From NCBI GenBank assembly GCA_012934845.2, contig WNNJ02000016.1:43355-107354 (forward strand): a stretch of DNA of 64,000 nt. The letters are read 5' to 3'. This DNA is from Pomphorhynchus laevis (lineage: Eukaryota > Acanthocephala > Palaeacanthocephala > Echinorhynchida > Pomphorhynchidae). Position 1 is the first letter of the stretch. Each line of letters opens with the position of its first letter. Shown piece after piece: positions 11,013 through 21,900 of the stretch. The notes below the pieces were generated by a model that had not been told where the DNA came from, ran no database searches, and worked only from the letters and a program-made list of their open reading frames with translations. Position numbers and translations under genes: made by a program.

Positions 11013-13256
11013 TTAGCTAACGTCGTCGTTTACACGATTTTGATAGAGATTATATGAGGATTCATGTATATTCGTAAAAACTAATGTTCGATTAATGCGA
11101 GAATCGTGTGCAAAAATTTGATTATTAGTATAGTGATGTTTACTTGTCTCAGATGTGACACTAGGAGTTACAGTTTTTTGTTTACTTTCTACTAATATCA
11201 GTGTGGGCAAGATATTTACTTCTGATGTGTAGTGAAATATGTTTATTTTGTTATTATGAGAAACATATTTAACACTAGATATTAATGGGTTGGTGATGGA
11301 ACGCTAGGATATATCATCTAGTGTAGTTCATCAAAAACAACAGCAACGATTGAGTTTGCAAGCTTTTTGTTTTTATTTATCGACTCAATAGTCGAACAAG
11401 GTAGAAGTTCAGAAGGACTCTGTAGTTTATATTGATCGGCCTCGTTGTGGGCTTTTCGTTTATTAATGTCGAAATTATATTTTCGTATATAAATGCTTAA
11501 ATTGTACAATTTCCAAAAACAAATAACATATATTAAATTCTCATCAATCGTAACAATAAATATAAAAATAAATCATAATATTGAAATATTATATTAGTAT
11601 TATATTATAATATCTATTATATTATAAATAACATTTTCTCCAGTATAGTATAATTATGAACAGAATCAAATTTTAAATCGTTTAAGTTAACATATCTTCT
11701 TTTGCATGCTTTGAGTACAATGTACAAGTGTATTGTATTTTCCTATTGCTCTTTGACGGACAATATCATTATATTCAGAAAATAATAAATTGTAATTATT
11801 CATAAAAAACTTATACTCTGTTAACAAGATCACACAGCATGTAGTTGTAAGCGAGGTTATTATGTATATCGGTTTCAATTTACGACAGAAACTTTAAAGA
11901 TATAATAATACGAGCAGATATACTCGAGCATTTTACGAGGTTTTTTATAAAGCCATTTCAAAAAACATTTTCATATCTGACAGACTATCGTGAAAAACAA
12001 ACTATAAATTACTAGAAATTTAAGTTAAAATTTAAATATTTATAATATGGTTTTCTTCAAAATCATTAAAATAATTTAATAGATACATATTTTAAACTAG
12101 GTTACTACAAAAATACCATCAAACAGAAAATAGTAAAATATATAAATCAACTCAATAATATTAAAAATAAATTTAAAATTATTAGCGGAAAATTTTTATG
12201 GATAGATAATAAATAATATACTTTGTATTATAATAAGATACTATATAATCAAATTTAATCAGAGGAAATACGTCTTTAGCATGTATTTGGCCTCGCAGCT
12301 ATGTTGGGTAGAGGACTTAGGAATCGAAACCTGATAGCATAGCAGTTCCTTTTGATGACATCTAATGGTGTCAAGTTTGACACAAATGCAATTCTCAACG
12401 ATCTTTTGTATTAATAAAATATTTTATCATATAAAATATTATATCATAATATATAAATTCATCTGCATTAATAATTGATCTTTTCATCGACATCTTATGA
12501 GCTTTTGTGTATCGATAAAAATTGATTTTTCGACCAATAAAACATTCTAAAAATACCTTTATTATTTTTGTAAGAATACCAAATAATTTTGTAACTTAAA
12601 ATTACAAAAAATACAGCTGTTCATGATGCTTTTTAATAATCACTAGCTAGCTTTATATCATAATATATAAATTCATCTGCATTAATAATTGATCTTTTCA
12701 TCGACATCTTATGAGCTTTTATGTATCGATAAAAATTGATTTTTCGACCAATAAAACATTCTAAAAACACCTTTATTATTTTTGTAAGAATACCAAATAA
12801 TTTTGTAACTCAAAATTACAAAAAAACAGCTGTTCATGATACTTTTTAATAATCACTAGCTAGCTTTATCTAAATATTAAACTTTGAATAATTTTTCTTC
12901 AATTTCATATAAATTGCATAGGCGATGATCATGCTTCTCTAGAAATTTCTGATGATCTACTTACCTTTTGCTTCAACTATTTGGAAATGATAAAATAGAA
13001 GTTAGCATCTGACCATTTTTAAATGATAATACGCATTGTGTTGTATTGAAAATTGCACAATATACTCGACTGTAGTTTGTTGATCTAGCGCATGTAATTC
13101 AAAATATTCACATACGAAGAAAAGTTTCACGAGTGCAAATTTTGAAATTTCATACTTTTGTTGCTGCTCCGAGTACTTTACTTCGATTATTTCCAACATT
13201 GCTTGTACGTTTTTCATTTCAATTTTTCGATGGTTTCGTACGATTAGAACATATAT
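11013..13256 (-). CDS. Candidate cyclin-box protein, CNTD1-like, partial exon model
   Basis: The clearest exon is 13256-13002: NVQAMLEIIEVKY, then KFALVKLFFVCEYFELHALD, then TVEYIVQF. It resembles the first cyclin-box helices of CNTD1, a meiotic crossover cyclin-like protein. Further minus-strand pieces look like later exons: about 12941-12878 (MIIAYAIYMKLKKNYSKF), a piece near 12700 repeated near 12488 (MSMKRSIINADEFIYYD), 11878-11687 (IYIITSLTTTC, then YNLLFSEYNDIVRQRAIGKY), 11509-11318 (ending KLANSIVAVV) and a tail 11225-11013, followed at once by AATAAA on the minus strand. The joins are unproven, one putative intron would be very short, and a tandem duplication and Naiad debris interrupt the gene. 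It may be a pseudogene. The family call rests on pattern resemblance only. Confidence 0.3.
11505..12044 (-). repeat. 540-bp block duplicated at 45298-45839 (inverted)
   Basis: Almost identical to the reverse complement of 45298-45839. The 63-codon frame inside differs at three residues between the two copies. The left neighbour here is the Naiad fragment starting at about 12047, so one edge of the block coincides with that junction. It may carry an exon of the cyclin-like candidate. Confidence 0.8.
12047..12430 (+). mobile_element. Naiad-type 3' end with structured block
   Basis: Begins with the last codons of the element (NHLN, then KFLWMDNK-like) and continues into the structured 3' block: a GTATTATAATAAGA arm at about 12226, TCAGAGGAAATAC at about 12262, GCTATG and CATAGC pseudoknot strands, and CTGATAGCATAGCAG. 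It diverges from the other copies after about 12370, so the outer stem and tail are missing. Confidence 0.65.
12444..12867. repeat. Tandem duplication, two units of about 212 bp
   Basis: The stretch starting TCATAATATATAAATTCATC at about 12444 repeats from about 12656, and both units end with CACTAGCTAGCTTTAT. They differ at only a few positions, so the duplication is recent. On the minus strand each unit contains the candidate cyclin exon MSMKRSIINADEFIYYD. Confidence 0.85.
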
Positions 13257-13689
13257 TTAAGCAAGTTAGGGGGAGTATTCTATCATAATTGCTAACTAAC
13301 GTTATATGCTAGCTAATTTTCAACAGGTATGGATTTATAGCTTTATATATTTTGTTTGCTTATCAAAGTGAGTAACGTTTATCATGCGAATAAATTCATG
13401 CAGATTTTTAAACGAATTATACACTGTTAAATGCCGAGTTATGTTTATTAAAAAATGATTAACTTCAATCTTTATTTTATTGAAATATTATTTCAATAAA
13501 TAATATTTCAACAGAATGAAATTCAACCGACTATCAACAAGACGATTTCAATGCATCATTTCAACTTTATTTTATTATTATGAATTTACAGAAAATAATA
13601 TGTTCTGTGTTAGAAATATGATATTACTTAAGGTTATAAGATAAAAAGTTAATAAGATAAAGATCTAGATAATCACATTACATCATGGG

Positions 13690-14130
13690 ATATCATAGCA
13701 TGTGTTTAGCCCGATTAGTGGAAATACATCATTTGGCTCCATTGATATGTATTAGCGTCCGAAACCAGAATAGTAGTTTTCCCTGATTACCTGTTCTATT
13801 AATTCTAACAAATGAAATATTACCTATTAATCAAATTATAAGAAGATTTTGTTGAAAAATCTAAGGATATAAAACTAATCAAGAAATTGTCAAAATAAAT
13901 TATCAAAATGTTATTAAAAATAAATTTACAATTATTATTAAATGTAACCAATAAACTGCATTTATAAGATATGACTCTAGATAGTGTTTGGCTCAATTGC
14001 TATGTTGGGTTGAAAAAAAGAGATGATAACACCTGATAGCATAACATTATAATAGTTCATCTTAATAACCTCAAATCTTAATTCTAGTACTTGGTATATT
14101 ATTAATAAGTTCATAAAAGTCCTTTGTTAT
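13690..14130 (+). mobile_element. Two degenerate Naiad-type 3' blocks
   Basis: Two old copies of the structured 3' end lie in a row: one at about 13690-13800 (CATAGCATGTGTTTAGCCC, then CCGAAACCAGAATAG) and one at about 13975-14110 (TTTGGCTCAATTGCTATG, then CCTGATAGCATAAC). The order of landmarks is kept although the sequence has drifted. Confidence 0.5.
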
Positions 14131-14349
14131 ATAAATTTTTTTAAGATAAATATATTTCCATTTTTTTAAATTTATTTATAATACAATATATCTAGCATTC
14201 GTTAGTTGATGTAATTGTTGATTCATAACTTTTGCGAGTCTATATGATTATACATTTTTGCTCATTGGAAATTACAAAATCATAGAAGTTAGAATGTGGT
14301 TAAGTTTCTACGAATCAAACTATAATAATTAGAAATGCTCATTGTAATT

Positions 14350-14436
14350 AATATTATCTAATTATTGAATATTATCTAATTAATATTATCTAATTATTGA
14401 ATATTATCTAATTAATATTATCTAATAATTGAATAT
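14350..14436. repeat. AT-rich minisatellite, 32-bp unit, about 2.5 copies
   Basis: Repeats of ATTATCTAATTATTGAATAT followed by TATCTAATTAAT. The last copy differs by one base. Confidence 0.75.
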
Positions 14437-14991
14437 TTTCTTATATCGGTTTGGTAAATATTAGTATTTTATAAAGGAGCTTAAAATTTATTTATTTATG
14501 CATTATAACGAAACATTTATTTTGAATAAAACGTGCTATTAAAATAACTTTTAGTATTATAATTTTTATATTATAATAATTTATTAATATTTATTATTAA
14601 TTTATCATAAATGGCAGAGCAGTTTACTGAGTATAAATTTACTTTAAACAGCCATGATTTTAATGAAATTTTTCTAAATTGCATTGAAATGTACGCATTT
14701 AATATTTTTTATATTGTGGCTAATATACAATAAACAATATATTATCATATCTGATCTACATATGTGCGTGTACCCAAATAAAATAAATTTAAGTATATGT
14801 TTTGTATCTTTATAAAGTTTAATTGTACTCCAAAGGGAAATATATTTATGCTAATGATGTAGATAGAATTTTTCGTTGATATCATTTTATAAATTTGATA
14901 AATTGAATTTGAATGAGGATTGCGACGGTGTAATAGCATTTAAATTAGAAGAAAGATGGCAAAATCAACGCAAAATTTATTAAATTGAATA

Positions 14992-15020
14992 TTTCGATGC
15001 CTAGCTGGCATCATCTTCAG
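14992..15020 (-). ncRNA. Hammerhead-like core (non-canonical)
   Basis: On the minus strand: CTGAAGA (15020-15014), one T, GATGCC, a 5-base loop, GGCATC, then GAAA (14995-14992). The 6-bp stem is perfect. The extra base between CTGAAGA and the stem, and the lack of convincing stems I and III, keep this below a firm call. The same layout recurs at 61345-61372. Confidence 0.3.
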
Positions 15021-15159
15021 CAATTGTAAATAGTTATTAGTTAGCAGCTAAGAATTTTTGAAATTCTTAAAATTTCAAAAATTACAAAAACTTCTTATAA
15101 ACCTTTTATAAGAAGTTATAATGCGCTTGTCTCAAATCCACGGGTCATCATCATAATTT

Positions 15160-15474
15160 ATGTATCATGAATGTTGTCGAGTGATAGTAAGAATTCAAAT
15201 GTATCGAGATACGGAGCTGTTCGGCCCATGCAGTAGAGCGATGTCTATACATATCTATCTTGGTAAATTTCTGAGCAATGTGATCATAATGTATGCTACA
15301 ATTACAAGGACAATAATCTTCTTAGCTTATCCAATATTGTTTTTCGATAGGATTCTTGAATTAAGTTTACGACCTATAGTCTATGGGCAGTTGCCTGAGA
15401 AGGAATGTGGCCTTTTTCAAGGCCTTGAAATTACAAACCAGCTCTTCACTTTAATAAATATCAAACTCTCTTAA
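15160..15474 (+). CDS. Unrecognised open frame, 104 codons
   Basis: I do not recognise this. It is unusually long and even in composition for the AT-rich surroundings. It has one hydrophobic stretch (VIIMYATITRTIIFLAYPIL) and ends LFTLINIKLS. No intron is needed and no polyadenylation signal is obvious. It could be chance, an exon or a decayed repeat. Confidence 0.2.
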   Translation: MYHECCRVIVRIQMYRDTELFGPCSRAMSIHIYLGKFLSNVIIMYATITRTIIFLAYPILFFDRILELSLRPIVYGQLPEKECGLFQGLEITNQLFTLINIKLS

Positions 15475-16084
15475 ACTTTCGCTTAATCACGTCAACAAAT
15501 GATGTGTAGATCTAGGGAAAGCGTTCAGCCTAGTTCTTCGAAACCTGTCGTTTAAGTTGCTAATGCAGTTTAGGGTACCACAATATCTTCGGGTAACTGT
15601 GGAATCTCTTTACGAAAAAAATATGTGATATGTGCATGTTTTAGACAGGCAATATGATTTTTTCTCTGTGTATTGACCTTCTATAGGGTTGTTCTTTATT
15701 TCTACTTATAGTTATCATCTACAAGGACAGAATATCAATACCTCTTCCGTTTACTGCTTAATTTTATTTGGATATTATCCTTAACTTTTGTAGAGGGTGT
15801 TGTTTTGTTGGCTTACAGGTTTTTCGATGATCGCCATCGAAAAAGTAGTAGCATGATTCACATACTGCCTCTACTGCTCGACATCCGGTTTAATGGTAAC
15901 AAATTTTATCTTTTTCTTTGTCAAGACAAACTAATATTATAAGAAAAACATTTTTACGGAATGTTATGTAATAATGTGAAATATGTGACCTCTGCATTAT
16001 TTTTTATAAAATAATTTATTACACGGCTGTGAATTCATTAAAACTTTTTAAATGTAAACTTTTAGAATATTTGAAATCATAAAA

Positions 16085-17900
16085 TCAGCTAAGTGAGTCT
16101 ACGTATTTAATATAATTATAAAATAAACAAAACATAATAATGCTAAATCAAAATTTAATAATTAAATAATAAAATTAATAATTGTTTTTAGATTTTCTAA
16201 TAATTTAAATCAAGTTAAAAAAAATGAAATTTAAAATAAACGTCATTTTTATGAATTGACTAATAAATAACAGACGTTGTATCAGAATAAGAATTAGAGG
16301 TCATCAGGAGGAACTGCTATGCTATCAGGTTTCGGCCCCTAACTCCTCTACCCAACATAGCAGCGGGGCCAAATACATGCTAATGATGTATTTCCTCTGA
16401 AATAACTATCTAGTATCTTATTCTAATACAAAGTATATTATTTATTATCCATCCATAAAAATTTGCCACTTAAGAGTTTAAATTTATTCTTTATATTATT
16501 GTGTTGATTTATATATTTTACTATTTTCTGCTTGATGTTATTTTTATAGTAACCTAGTTTAAAATATGTATCTATTAAATTATTTAAATGATTTTGAAGA
16601 AAGCCAATATCATTACATATTGTTGCAATTCTTAAAATTTCATTATTTAATGTATTATATTTTATATTATATGGTATGCATGAATGCTCATGCAAAAATA
16701 TGTTTCTTGTAAATTTAAATATGTCATCTTTACGATATAAATTAATAGTAGTTTTAGTTAATGTTAATTTAATGTTCATATCTAGATATACACCTTCTTT
16801 ATCATTAATATTGGTTTTATTAAGAATAAGGCTTTCTGGATAAATTTGTTCACTAATTGAATAAAAATTATTAGAATTAAATACATATATCATCAATGTA
16901 TCGAAACATATATTTCATATATTTATATTGTTTAGATTTAGTTTTTACACAGTTATGAACAAATTCATATTCTATAAAGCTTAAAAACAAGTCAGCTATA
17001 ATTGGGCTACTATTACCACCCATTGGAACACCTTTTACTTGTCTAAATATAGATGTCCCTACTTTTAAATAATTTTGATTTATCAAAATATTTAAGGATT
17101 CTATTAATTCAATTTTATCCATATATTTATATTTATTTGATGGTTTAATTTTTGTTAGATAGGCGTTATAATTATTATAACATATATATGTATATCTTTT
17201 TCCGAATATAAGATTAATTAATTTTACTAACGCTTCTTTAATATCTACTAAACCTAGATTTGTATAAAGAGTACTAAAATCGTATGTATTTATATTTTGA
17301 AAATTTATTCCTTTTGTCTGTTCTAAAAATTCTTTTGTAGAATTAATACTGAAATAGTGTTTTATACCAGTATAAAAATTTCGATTACCTTGCAATATTT
17401 TTTAAAATGTGCTTTAATTACTTTAAGTATTTTATTCATATAAACAGAAAGTGGTTTTAATGTACATTTAAACGCACTACATATGAACCTAGGTTTTATT
17501 GGATTTTTATGTAATTTTGGATTCCAATATAATATAGGTATAGTTTTATTATCTAATTCAACCTTTATACCCTTTTTATCCATTATAGAACAGTGACTTG
17601 TAATAATTGTTTCTAAACTCAACTCACTACGTTCATATGTTGGATTTACATTTAAATCATTAGAATTAACCTCTTTCACTAGTATATCATAATAAAGCTT
17701 TTTGCATATGAAGACAAAGTTATTACTAGCTTTATCAATAGTTGTTATTATATAGTTATCCTTTAATTTAGTAAGTTCTTTATACATATCTTTATTAATT
17801 TTATCTTTTCTTTTATAATTGTTTGTTATTTTCATTTTATTTTTGAATTTTATCAAATATATAATCTTTCCAAATTTTTATCTTAGATAAAAATTTCTAT
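16085..17900 (-). mobile_element. Naiad-type element, reverse transcriptase and complete 3' end
   Basis: The best-preserved copy. On the minus strand from about 17856: the N-terminal reverse transcriptase region (TIDKASNNFVFICKKLYYD; ILYWNPKLHKNPIKPRF), then the core (YDFSTLYTNLG; QVKGVPMGGNSSPI; MFRYIDDICI with catalytic YIDD), then the thumb, ending KFLWMDNK at 16438. No GIY-YIG domain follows the stop, which supports an N-terminal endonuclease, as at 5046-5477. The endonuclease half is missing, so the copy is 5'-truncated. The coding region is in a few frames. After the stop come the structured block (16279-16429) and an AT-rich tail ending with a GAGTCTACGTATTTAATATA-type terminus near 16085. 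Confidence 0.8.
16279..16429 (-). ncRNA. Pseudoknotted structured RNA block at the Naiad 3' end
   Basis: Outer stem: 16416-16429 with 16279-16292, 14 pairs including one G-U. Inner stem: 16392-16400 with 16304-16313, one bulge. Hairpin: 16386-16393 with 16371-16378, 8 pairs. Pseudoknot: 16365-16370 (GGCCCC on the minus strand) pairs with 16334-16339, and 16356-16363 (CTGCTATG) pairs with 16314-16321, so the two helices interleave. Other copies lie at 12226-12345 and 23325-23500 (plus) and at about 46278-46427 (minus). The copy at 23325 keeps the second helix with changed bases (TGGTAC with GTACCA) and the outer stem with a G-U replacement, suggesting conserved pairing. No canonical hammerhead can be assembled. 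The interleaving matches P1/P2 of HDV-like ribozymes, but P3, P4 and the catalytic junction are not evident. Confidence 0.55.
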
Positions 17901-17959
17901 ATCATATGTCAAAAATTGCAAAATCCATAATGATTAATGAATAGGTAGTTTACAAATTA

Positions 17960-18075
17960 TTTTTTTAAATCGAATTCTGTATTATGGATAAGTAATAACC
18001 TAGAATGTTATATTTCTCAAGAGGATACACATCATTAGAATGTATTTGACCTGATGATGCATTGAGTCGATAAAA
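17960..18075 (+). mobile_element. Degenerate Naiad-type 3' block upstream of NPC1
   Basis: AGAGGATACACATCATTAGA and ATGTATTTGACC match the hairpin portion of the Naiad 3' block. The remainder is too decayed to align. It lies about 330 bp before the NPC1-like start codon. Confidence 0.35.
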
Positions 18076-18392
18076 ATATGGCAAAATCTGATTACATTAT
18101 CATGTATGATCGTTTAATCATAGTATTATCAATGACTATTTAATGTAGTTGTTTATTTATTTTTTTGAATATTTTGTAATATTCTAAATATTTGAATTTA
18201 TTTTTGAACTGATTAAATTAATGCCGTTTGGTTAATCGCATGCTACGCATTCGATCAAAAATAAAGTGCAATTGAATTTTTATTGAAATTAACTTTCTGC
18301 CTCATTACTCTCTTGTCCTAAGTAATTTTTTTTATCTTTTTCTATTGTTTCCAAAGATATAATGAATTAATCGAATTGTATCTGTTGGAACA

Positions 18393-18926
18393 ATGTATTT
18401 TGATCTAAAAAGTCATATCCTATTATGGCTGCATGTTTTAACATGCGTTCACACATCCAACACTGTGAATATAACTAAAGTAAGTAACATTTTTCTTGTA
18501 CAAGTCTTGCAAATATTAGTATTTTAAAGGAAATCAAAGCTCACTGCTCTATGGATAATAACTGCAAATACGGGTGTAGTATGTCTTATGAAGTTGCACT
18601 TGATAGCCCTCTGAGGAAAATATGTTCAATACTGAGCGAAGGTATGCTATTCTTTCAATTTGTGTTTATTCCCTTTGAATAATGCGATATTTAGAAAATT
18701 CGAACCCTATTTGCTGTAGTTCCGAACTAATGAACAAAGTTTTTAGTCTTATAGAAGGCATTATACCTGACCTGCGATATGCTGGGTTTTGCGAATACCT
18801 GTATTCAAACCTATTCTGCGATTCGTTGTGTTCAAGTCAACAAGGATCATTTTTCAGACCGGAGGGAAATATCGCCAGGTTTATATACGACGAAAGTTAC
18901 TATAGCAGCATTATTGATGAATGCAA
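18393..18926 (+). CDS. NPC1: NPC1-like exons 1-3: signal peptide and N-terminal domain
   Basis: The start ATG at 18393 opens MYFDLKSHILLWLHVLTCV, a good secretion signal, and exon 1 stops at a GTAAGT donor. The introns are only 50 and 53 bp. Exon 2 gives CKYGCSMSYEVALDSPLRKI, matching the cysteine-rich start of NPC1. Exon 3 gives the ICC, FCEYLYSNLFC and LCSSQQ cysteine pattern, equal to LCC, CPSCFYNLLNLFC and LTCSPRQ in human NPC1. Exon 3 ends at a GTAAGA donor in phase 2. Confidence 0.8.
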
Positions 18927-21900
18927 GTAAGACGATATGTGAATGATAATCTATCTTTATTTAAGTGTATTTTATCCAGACTAGGTAAAAGCCCACTCAA
19001 TTTCTAATAATTAATATTTATTTAATGATTATAATGAATGATTATAATGATGAAAACAATCCATACATCATTTGAATGGTTGTAACTATTGATGAACTGT
19101 TATTGGGCTACTATTTCCTCCAATTGGAACATATGTGTCAAAATATTTATGTCCCTACTTTTAAATAATTTTTATTTATCAAAATATCTAAGGCTTTTAT
19201 TCAATTTTATCCATTTATATTTACTTGATGGTTTAATTTTCGTTAGATAGGCGGTATAGTTATTATAACATATATATGTATATCTTTTCCGAATATAAGA
19301 TTAATTAATTTTACTAACGCTTCTTTAATATCTATTAAATCTAGATTTGTATAAACGTACTAAAATCGTAAGTATTTATATTCTGAAAATTTATTCCTTT
19401 TGTCTGTTCTAAAAATTCTTTTGTAGAATTAATACTGAAATAGTGTTTTATACCAGTATTAATTTCAATTACCTTACAATATTTTTTGAAGTGTGCATTA
19501 ATTACTTTAAGTATTTTATTCATATAGACAGAAAGTGGTTTTAATGAACATTTAAACGCCCTACATATGAACCTAGGTTTTATTAGATTTTTATGTAATT
19601 TTGGATTCCAATATAATATAGGTATAGTTTTATTATCTGATTCAACCTTTATACCCTTTTTATCCATTATAGAACAGTGACTTGTAATAATTGTTTCAAA
19701 ACTCAACTCACTACGTTCATATGTTGGATTTACATTTAAATCATTAGAATTAACCTCTTTCATGAGTATATCATAATAAAGCTTTTTACATATGAAGACA
19801 AAGTTATTACTAGCTTTACCAATAGTTGTTATTATATAGTTATCCTTTAATTTAGTAAGTTCTTTATACATATCTTTATTAATTTTATCTTTCCTTTTAT
19901 AATTGTTTGTTATTTTAAGTTTCTTTTTTATTTTTTATAAATTTGATAAATTGATAAAATTAATATCGTTTTATTAAGAATGAGGCTTTCTGGATAAATT
20001 TGTTCGCTTATTGAATAAAAATTGCTAGAATTAAATACACATATATCATCAATATATCAAAACATATATTTCATATATTTATATAATTTAGATTTTGTTT
20101 TTACACAGTTATGAACAAATTCATATTCTATAAAGCTTAAAAATGGACCACTATTACCTACCATTTCTGCTTGATGTTATTTTTATAATAACCTAGTTTA
20201 AAATATGTATCTTTTAAATTATTTAAATGATTTTGAAGAAAGCCAATATCATTACATATTGTTGCAATTCTTAAAATTTCATTATTTAATGTATTATATT
20301 TTATATTATATGGTATGCATGAATGCTCATGCAAAAATATGTTTCTTGTAAATTTAAATATGTCATCTTTACGATATAAATTAATAGTAGTTTTAGTTAA
20401 TGTTAATTTAATGTTCATATCTAGATATACATTTTCTTTATCATTAATATTGGTTTTGTTAAGAATAATGCTTTCTGGGTAAATGTGCTCACTAATTGAA
20501 TAAAAATTATTAGAATTAAATACACATATATCATCAATGTATCGAAACATATATTTCATATATTTATATAGTTTAGATTTAGTTTTACACAGTTATGAAC
20601 AAATTCATATTCTATAAAGCTTAAAAACAAGTCAGCTATAATTGGGCTACTATTACCACCCATTGGAACACCTTTTACTTGTCTAAATATAGATGTCCCT
20701 ACTTTTAAATAATTTTGATTTATCAAAATATTTAAGGATTCTATTAATTCAATTTTATCCATATATTTATATTTACTTGATGGTTTAATTTTTGTTAGAT
20801 AGGCGTTATAATTATTATAACATATATATGTATATCTTTTTCCGAATATAAGATTAATTAATTTTACTAACGCTTCTTCAATATCTACTATTAGTTTTAA
20901 TATCTACTACTCTATTAGTTTTATTAATTTGATATGTATATTCGATTTTGTATCAAATATATTCGGCTTATTAAGTTAGTATTTAAATAAAAAAATCGTT
21001 TACCGGCACTTAATCATTATCAATATTATAGACGATCATGTACAACACAAGATTTCAGTGTTATTTAATTATCAAATCATTTTTGAAATGATTTGATTCT
21101 TAAAATAATTTTTAAATGTTTTAAATATTATAAGAATGAATATAATGTTACTTAAGTAAGTTTGTAGATTTTGTCACGTTATCATTTTTAAAGAAAGGTT
21201 GTTTTATTGTAATTAATTATGTAAGCGGCGTTGTATTTTAAGGAGTTCAAAATACTCTTCTTTGTTGACTAAAGAGACCGGACAAAGGCTTTTAAGCGTG
21301 ATATATAAAACGAAGGTAGTACTTGAGTCATCTTCTGAGACAAATGTAGCTAACTTCACAGCCTACTCTAAAAATATCGAGGTATTAATTGTGATAAACA
21401 GTTAACGTATTATACATTTATTTATTTAAAGAGGAAAATGTGAGATTATTTTGTTAGTCTTCTTAAAACTTAAATTAAAAGTCTAATTTTAGTTGATTTT
21501 TAAATCGAAATTATTGAAGACAACCTGTTCAGTATTTTAGGATAGAATTTTAAGTAGATTTTGTATTTTATTTCAACCTTTAGAGTATCTTAAACCAATT
21601 ATTTTTATTTGTTTAAAATAAATAAAAAAGAACTTGAATAAAATTTTAGTTCACATTATAGTTTTGATCAAAATTTTCTAAATTTTATTTATTTGCTCTT
21701 AATTTTAAAGTTATTTTTATAAGTTATAAAACATAATAATGCACATAAATTTCTTAGTTAATTATTTGTGAATTAATAATTAATGAAATAATTAGATCAC
21801 TTTACTAATGCAAAATGAGCGATTTAGATTGCTAAAATGAGATTTTATATTTCTCTATATATCGTTAATGTAGATTATAAAAGATATAATTATACATTAA

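Noticed and set aside
16304-16340. Hammerhead in the Naiad 3' block (GAAAC and CTGATGA both present)
   Set aside because: The two core pieces are in the wrong relation; no stem II joins them and no NUH lies in place.
16314-16370. HDV-like ribozyme in the Naiad 3' block
   Set aside because: P1 and P2 can be drawn, but P3, P4 and the active-site cytosine junction cannot, so only the topology is reported.
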